11,113 nucleotides of DNA from Cyclobacteriaceae bacterium (GTDB lineage Bacteria > Bacteroidota > Bacteroidia > Cytophagales > Cyclobacteriaceae). The stretch is from positions 1 to 11,113 of the forward strand of contig JAUUZS010000078.1 of the NCBI GenBank assembly GCA_030589835.1, given 5' to 3'. Positions 7,323 through 11,113 of this stretch are shown one piece after another. The translations under genes and the position numbers were made by a program. The notes beneath the pieces are model-generated. The model was given only the letters and a program-made list of their open reading frames with translations, was not told the origin of the DNA and did not search any database. Within the stretch, counting starts at the first letter, position 1, and each line of letters opens with the position of its first letter.

Positions 7323-8003
7323 TTATTTAAAGAAATAGATATAAATAGGCATGGACGCAAAGCATAGGGGAGCGATAATTGAATACGCTATACCAATCGC
7401 CTTTATAGCCGGGGTATATTTTTTATGCTCCAACCCTAAGGTCTGGAAAGCACTCTGAAATCCATGATTCAAATGAAAATACAAAGCCAGCAAACCTATC
7501 AGGTAAGAGATTAATGCAAATGGGGTTTTAAATTTCTCGACAACAAGCATATAAATGTCTTTGTTGCCATTGGCATCATCAACGAATTGATACCCTCCAT
7601 CATGTTTGTACTGCCACCAAAAGTGATTGAGGTGGATCAAAATCAGTGCTAAAACTAATATCCCCAACAAGGTCATGCTTCTTGATGACCAGCTGCTGTT
7701 TTCCTTTGCTTTTTGAACTTTATACTTTACCGGCCGTGCAGATCTGTTCGAAAAATAAAGAATAGCGGCAAGCAGGACATGAAGGATAATCCCTGCATAA
7801 AGCAAATAAGACACTGCGCCAATCAATGGATTTGTTGACATAAATTTTGCATAGGTATTGAAAGCCAATCCACCATCACTGCTAAAAATAGCCAGGTTAC
7901 CTATTAAGTGAATTGTCAAAAATGAGATTAGAAATAATCCTGTCAGTGACATCAGGAGCTTTTTTCCAAGTGTACTACTTAACATTTTAATAATCCAATT
8001 CAT
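7323..8003 (-). CDS. sdhC: Succinate dehydrogenase cytochrome b subunit, b558 family
   Basis: Single membrane anchor of complex II, binding two b hemes and passing electrons to menaquinone. It has 226 residues with five hydrophobic segments at about 16-40, 60-84, 109-130, 160-178 and 200-224. This is the one-anchor, five-helix form of B. subtilis and Wolinella, so no sdhD is expected or found. Likely heme ligands are H32 (helix I), H75 (helix II), H124 or H127 (helix III, LIHLNHFWW) and H177 or H180 (helix IV, YFHLNHGFQ). The loop between helices III and IV (about 131-159, hydrophilic and rich in Asp, Lys and Gly) makes the spacing between the last two ligands longer than in B. subtilis. ATG8003 starts a normal short N-terminus; the Met at residue 7 is a possible alternative. 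It is the first gene of the operon, transcribed from the divergent intergenic region. Confidence 0.94.
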   Translation of the reverse strand: MNWIIKMLSSTLGKKLLMSLTGLFLISFLTIHLIGNLAIFSSDGGLAFNTYAKFMSTNPLIGAVSYLLYAGIILHVLLAAILYFSNRSARPVKYKVQKAKENSSWSSRSMTLLGILVLALILIHLNHFWWQYKHDGGYQFVDDANGNKDIYMLVVEKFKTPFALISYLIGLLALYFHLNHGFQSAFQTLGLEHKKYTPAIKAIGIAYSIIAPLCFASMPIYIYFFK

Positions 8004-8231
8004 ACTTGTTATGATTTTTAAATAGTTAGAAACTTACAATTTAATTGAAGAAATATTGAATAACCAAACGATTTTCAAATAAGTCATAAAAGTGGAGTTT
8101 TTCTTGCTTACGAAATATGATAATAATCATTTAACAGACAATAGTTGTAACCTATTTGCAATTTTTCTTGTTTGCTTTATACTAAAAGTCTATTATTTGC
8201 CTTAATAAAGAAGTAAAGGTATCTTCAACAC
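8004..8231. promoter_or_regulatory. Divergent intergenic region of sdhC and the CHU_C gene; promoters probable but only weakly visible
   Basis: Promoters for both the sdh operon (leftward) and the secreted-protein gene (rightward) must lie here. Leftward, the best -7 candidate is TAAGTTTC (8036 to 8029, one mismatch to TAnnTTTG) 25 bp before the sdhC ATG, without a well-spaced -33 TTTG. Rightward, TTTG at 8171-8174 and TATTATTTG at 8191-8199 resemble the -33/-7 pair, but the -7 has one extra base. AAAGG at 8215-8219 is a plausible ribosome-binding site 12 bases before ATG8232. I see no strong palindrome or operator. The region call rests on gene layout more than on motifs. Confidence 0.35.
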
Positions 8232-11039
8232 ATGAAAAAAAGTCTTCAGCTTATATTCATTTGTTTAATTTTCATTTCTTTTTACTCAGAAGTGAAAGCC
8301 ACGCACATCAGAGCTGGAGAAATAACGGCGGAATTAATTTCTTGCCAGAACTTTACCTACAAGTTCACCTTTACAGGATATACAGATTTGACTTCTGATG
8401 TTCCCCTTGGCGGAGGAGAGATAAATTTCGGAGATGGTGTTACGGATACCTTCGCTGCCGGTGATCCTGATGTTTTTCAAGACCTTGGTGATGAAAGGGC
8501 CATCAACATTTTTTTTATAGAACATACTTTTCCCGGCCCGGGGCTGTACAAAATAACCTATAGGGAATTTAACAGAAATCCTGATATTGTGAATATGGAC
8601 AATTCTGTCAATACGCCATTTTTTGTAGAAACTGTAATTATTATCGATCCCTTCCTGGGGTGTAACAATACTCCAGTATTGCTAAACCCCCCTATCGATG
8701 ATGCCTGTGTAGGCGTTACCTTTTTGCACAATGCCGGGGCAGTAGATGCTGATGGCGATAGTTTATCCTATGAATTTACAACACCCAAGCAGGATCTTGA
8801 TATTCCTGTACTCAATTATGCATTCCCTGATGATAATGACAGAGCGCTGTACGATGCAAAAAATGAAGACAAAACAGGGCCAGCCAGCTTTGTTCTCGAT
8901 CAGATCACCGGGGATTTGATCTGGGATGCCCCTGGAGGAGAAGGGGAATACAACGTTGCCTTTCGAATTGTGGAATGGAGAAAAATTGAAGGCGAATGGT
9001 ACAAGCTCGGTTATGTGACCAGAGATATGCAGATCATTGTAACGGATTGTGATAATGATCCTCCTGAAATAGAACCACTACCTGATACGTGTGTCGTTGC
9101 CGGTGATATTTTGCAGCAAGTGATCACGGCAACAGATCCGGATAACGATCCGATCCAACTGTCCTCTTTCGGAAGTGTTTATGAATTTAATTCAAGCCCT
9201 GCATCCTACTCCCCGTTTCCGGTGACTACACAGCCATCACCGGCAAAATTGAATTTTTCATGGCAGACCGATTGTGCGCATGTCAGGGAAAGGGAATATC
9301 AGGTCAGGTTCAAGGCAGTTGACCAGCCAGACATCAGCCAGGGAGAGGGGCCAAAGCTCGCTGATTTTGCCACTTGGTTTATTCGTGTTGTAGGCCCGCC
9401 TCCGGAAGGATTGATTTCCGAGCAAGGCAAGGGGAATAAAGTGAATTTGTCCTGGGATGCCTATACCTGTGATAATGCCACAGAAATGCAGGTATGGAGA
9501 AGGGTTGACAGTTTTGATTTCGAGCCCAGCCATTGTGAGCTTGGCATGCCCGACTATGCCGGATATGAATTAATTGCCACACTTGATGTCAATCAAACCG
9601 CATTTAATGATAATGACCTGGAATATGGCGCCACATATTGTTACCGGCTTGTCGCGGTCTTTCAGGACCCTGCTGGTGGAGAGAGTATCGTTTCGGAAGA
9701 ATCATGTGTGATGATAGAGGAATTTGAAGGCGATTTCGGATCATTGATTACAAATGTTTCTGTAACGGAAACCCACCTATCAAACGGTGAAATTTTTATT
9801 AAGTGGACTTCCCCTTTCGATATTGATCCATCTAAATATCCCCCACCGTACTCGTATGAGGTATATAGGGGAGATGATTTTTCTTCAGCTCAAATGGAGT
9901 TGATTTCCGGAGGGCAGATTGCCGATACTGCGTTTACAGACGATATAGGGTTGAATACCCTGAGCAGTGCCTATAATTATAAAATTGTCGTCTATGACAA
10001 CGATAACGATGCCATTGATACCACTACAAATGCTTCATCGGTCCGCCTGTATGCATCACCCATTACCGGTGCTCTAGAAATAACCTGGGATGCAGAGGTG
10101 CCCTGGTCAAATATTTCTCAGCAACACCCAACACACTCCCTTTACAGAGATAACATGGACGATAATGAACCAGAGAAATTTATGTTATTAAAAAGCATTA
10201 ATGTATCTCAAGAAGGTTTTATTTATTTGGATGAAGGCCTGGAGGACACCCAGGAGTATTGCTATTATGTGACCACCAGCGGAACCTATGGAAATGATAA
10301 AATTCTTGAACCGTTTCTTAATGATTCGCAGATCGCCTGCGCCCAACCAAATGACACCATTTCACCCTGTACACCCACGGAATTCTTAATTGTAAATGTG
10401 AATCTGGATTCTGTATGCCTTGATTTTTTGAATACAAAACCGTGCGATTACAACAACTATTACAACGAATTAAACTGGGAGGTAAACACAGATTCGCAAT
10501 GCGATGAGGATGTACGGAGCTATAACATCTATTTCTCAGAATCCGGTGAAGAAGACACATTCGAATTCATTGATAATGTGATCAATACCTCCTATTTGCA
10601 TGAAGGCCTCAATTCATTTAAAGGATGCTACAAAATATCATCAGTAGATAGATCAGGAAACGAAAGTGTGCTCACCGAAGCAATTTGCAACGACAACTGC
10701 CCCTACTATGAATTACCTAATGTATTCACTCCCAACGAAGATGGGATAAATGATGAATTTCAGCCATATAACATTTTTGATGAAAAAGAAAATCTTTGGA
10801 AATGCCCCCGGTTCGTGAAATCTGTGAATTTCTATATTTACGACCGCAATGGTAAAGAAGTTTATAATAATCTCGATGCACCTGAAAAAAGTACGCTGAT
10901 CAATTGGAATGGGAAAAGCATCAATGGCAAAATCTTGCCCAGTGCTGTGTATTTTTACTTAGCGGAGGTTACGTTTGATGTTTTGGAAAAAGACCAGCAA
11001 AAAGCAGAATTTAAAGGATGGGTGCAGATACTGAAATAG
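8232..11039 (+). CDS. Large secreted multidomain protein with CHU_C (gliding-motility-associated) C-terminal sorting domain
   Basis: Predicted exported cell-surface or extracellular protein of 935 residues, likely adhesive or structural; no catalytic motif is seen. A Sec signal peptide covers 1-23 (MKK, hydrophobic core, cleavage after VKA). THIRAGEI follows, a start I associate with a family of Bacteroidota surface proteins. A PKD-like domain lies at about 60-140 (NFGDG then HTFPGPGLY). Two cadherin-like stretches contain DADGDSLSYEF (172-182) and DPDNDPIQL (302-310). About 390-820 resembles four fibronectin III-like repeats, each with a VY/VW strand and a late Cys/Tyr-rich strand. The end is a CHU_C/type B T9SS domain (828-935): LPNVFTPNEDGINDEF, YDRNGKEVYNN and a NWNGK...GKILPSAVYFYLAEV core. 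Acidic DxD-type clusters suggest calcium binding. ATG8232 has AAAGG upstream. The gene looks monocistronic. Domain boundaries are approximate; the C-terminal domain is certain, the precise role unknown. Confidence 0.92.
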   Translation: MKKSLQLIFICLIFISFYSEVKATHIRAGEITAELISCQNFTYKFTFTGYTDLTSDVPLGGGEINFGDGVTDTFAAGDPDVFQDLGDERAINIFFIEHTFPGPGLYKITYREFNRNPDIVNMDNSVNTPFFVETVIIIDPFLGCNNTPVLLNPPIDDACVGVTFLHNAGAVDADGDSLSYEFTTPKQDLDIPVLNYAFPDDNDRALYDAKNEDKTGPASFVLDQITGDLIWDAPGGEGEYNVAFRIVEWRKIEGEWYKLGYVTRDMQIIVTDCDNDPPEIEPLPDTCVVAGDILQQVITATDPDNDPIQLSSFGSVYEFNSSPASYSPFPVTTQPSPAKLNFSWQTDCAHVREREYQVRFKAVDQPDISQGEGPKLADFATWFIRVVGPPPEGLISEQGKGNKVNLSWDAYTCDNATEMQVWRRVDSFDFEPSHCELGMPDYAGYELIATLDVNQTAFNDNDLEYGATYCYRLVAVFQDPAGGESIVSEESCVMIEEFEGDFGSLITNVSVTETHLSNGEIFIKWTSPFDIDPSKYPPPYSYEVYRGDDFSSAQMELISGGQIADTAFTDDIGLNTLSSAYNYKIVVYDNDNDAIDTTTNASSVRLYASPITGALEITWDAEVPWSNISQQHPTHSLYRDNMDDNEPEKFMLLKSINVSQEGFIYLDEGLEDTQEYCYYVTTSGTYGNDKILEPFLNDSQIACAQPNDTISPCTPTEFLIVNVNLDSVCLDFLNTKPCDYNNYYNELNWEVNTDSQCDEDVRSYNIYFSESGEEDTFEFIDNVINTSYLHEGLNSFKGCYKISSVDRSGNESVLTEAICNDNCPYYELPNVFTPNEDGINDEFQPYNIFDEKENLWKCPRFVKSVNFYIYDRNGKEVYNNLDAPEKSTLINWNGKSINGKILPSAVYFYLAEVTFDVLEKDQQKAEFKGWVQILK

Positions 11040-11113
11040 GCAACTTGTGTTTTGCCTCAGCTTGAATGTAGCTGCTAGTGTCAGCACCTTGTTTATATTG
11101 TTTTCTCACCTGC
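11040..11113. other. Non-coding window end; short hairpin spanning the last stop codon
   Basis: AGGCAA (11038-11043) pairs with TTGCCT (11052-11057) around an eight-base loop, starting inside the TAG stop. It lacks the following T-run of a standard terminator. A second weak pairing (GCTG 11071-11074 with CAGC 11082-11085) is followed by a T-rich stretch. Either could help end the transcript, but neither is convincing. No coding sequence is recognised before the window ends. Confidence 0.3.

Noticed and set aside
8029..8036. TAAGTTTC on the minus strand as a definite sdhC promoter.
   Set aside because: It misses the final G of TAnnTTTG and the nearest upstream TTTG is about 28 bases away, well beyond normal spacing, so it is only mentioned under the intergenic region.
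4657..10560. Many additional open frames of 60-110 codons on the strands opposite or out of frame with sdhB, sdhA and the CHU_C gene.
   Set aside because: They lie wholly inside well-supported genes, have low-complexity or Cys/Arg/Ser-rich translations typical of shadow frames, and show no recognisable family.
11071..11104. Possible terminator after the CHU_C gene (GCTG/CAGC followed by a T-rich stretch).
   Set aside because: The stem is only four base pairs, with a long and interrupted T-rich tail.

Overview
The window reads as ordinary chromosomal DNA of a member of the Bacteroidota, most likely a Cytophagales-like, aerobic, possibly gliding bacterium. Three things point there. The last gene encodes a large secreted protein ending in a CHU_C / gliding-motility-associated C-terminal domain, the sorting tag of the type IX secretion system. 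The succinate dehydrogenase is the three-subunit type with one b558-family membrane anchor, the form Bacteroidota use with menaquinone. A perfect Bacteroidota-type -7 promoter element (TAnnTTTG) lies ahead of the first gene. Genes are moderately AT-rich, intergenic DNA is very AT-rich, and Shine-Dalgarno sites are weak or absent. The genus assignment is inference.

Layout. Positions 1-253 are a non-coding leader with a 10-bp-spaced direct repeat, a 7-1-7 palindrome and a promoter overlapping that palindrome. Positions 254-3199 (+) encode a SNF2-family helicase-like ATPase. A 38-bp gap made almost wholly of heptamer repeats separates it from the convergent rlmL-like rRNA methyltransferase gene (3238-4380, -). 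Positions 4381-4606 hold a terminator-like hairpin right against the methyltransferase start codon and a 165-bp segment bounded by a nearly perfect 19-bp inverted repeat. Positions 4607-8003 (-) are the sdhC-sdhA-sdhB operon, read from right to left, with sdhA and sdhB overlapping by one base. After a 228-bp divergent intergenic region, 8232-11039 (+) encodes the 935-residue secreted protein with PKD-like, fibronectin III-like and CHU_C domains. The last 74 bp carry no gene.

How they work together. The only functional unit is the sdh operon, which makes complex II: the flavoprotein and iron-sulfur subunits oxidise succinate to fumarate and pass electrons through the di-heme anchor to the quinone pool. 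The helicase, the rRNA methyltransferase and the secreted protein look like independent neighbours. I see no tRNA or rRNA gene, CRISPR array, transposase, toxin-antitoxin pair or defence island. The features most worth a second look are regulatory or repetitive DNA between genes, not a new protein system.
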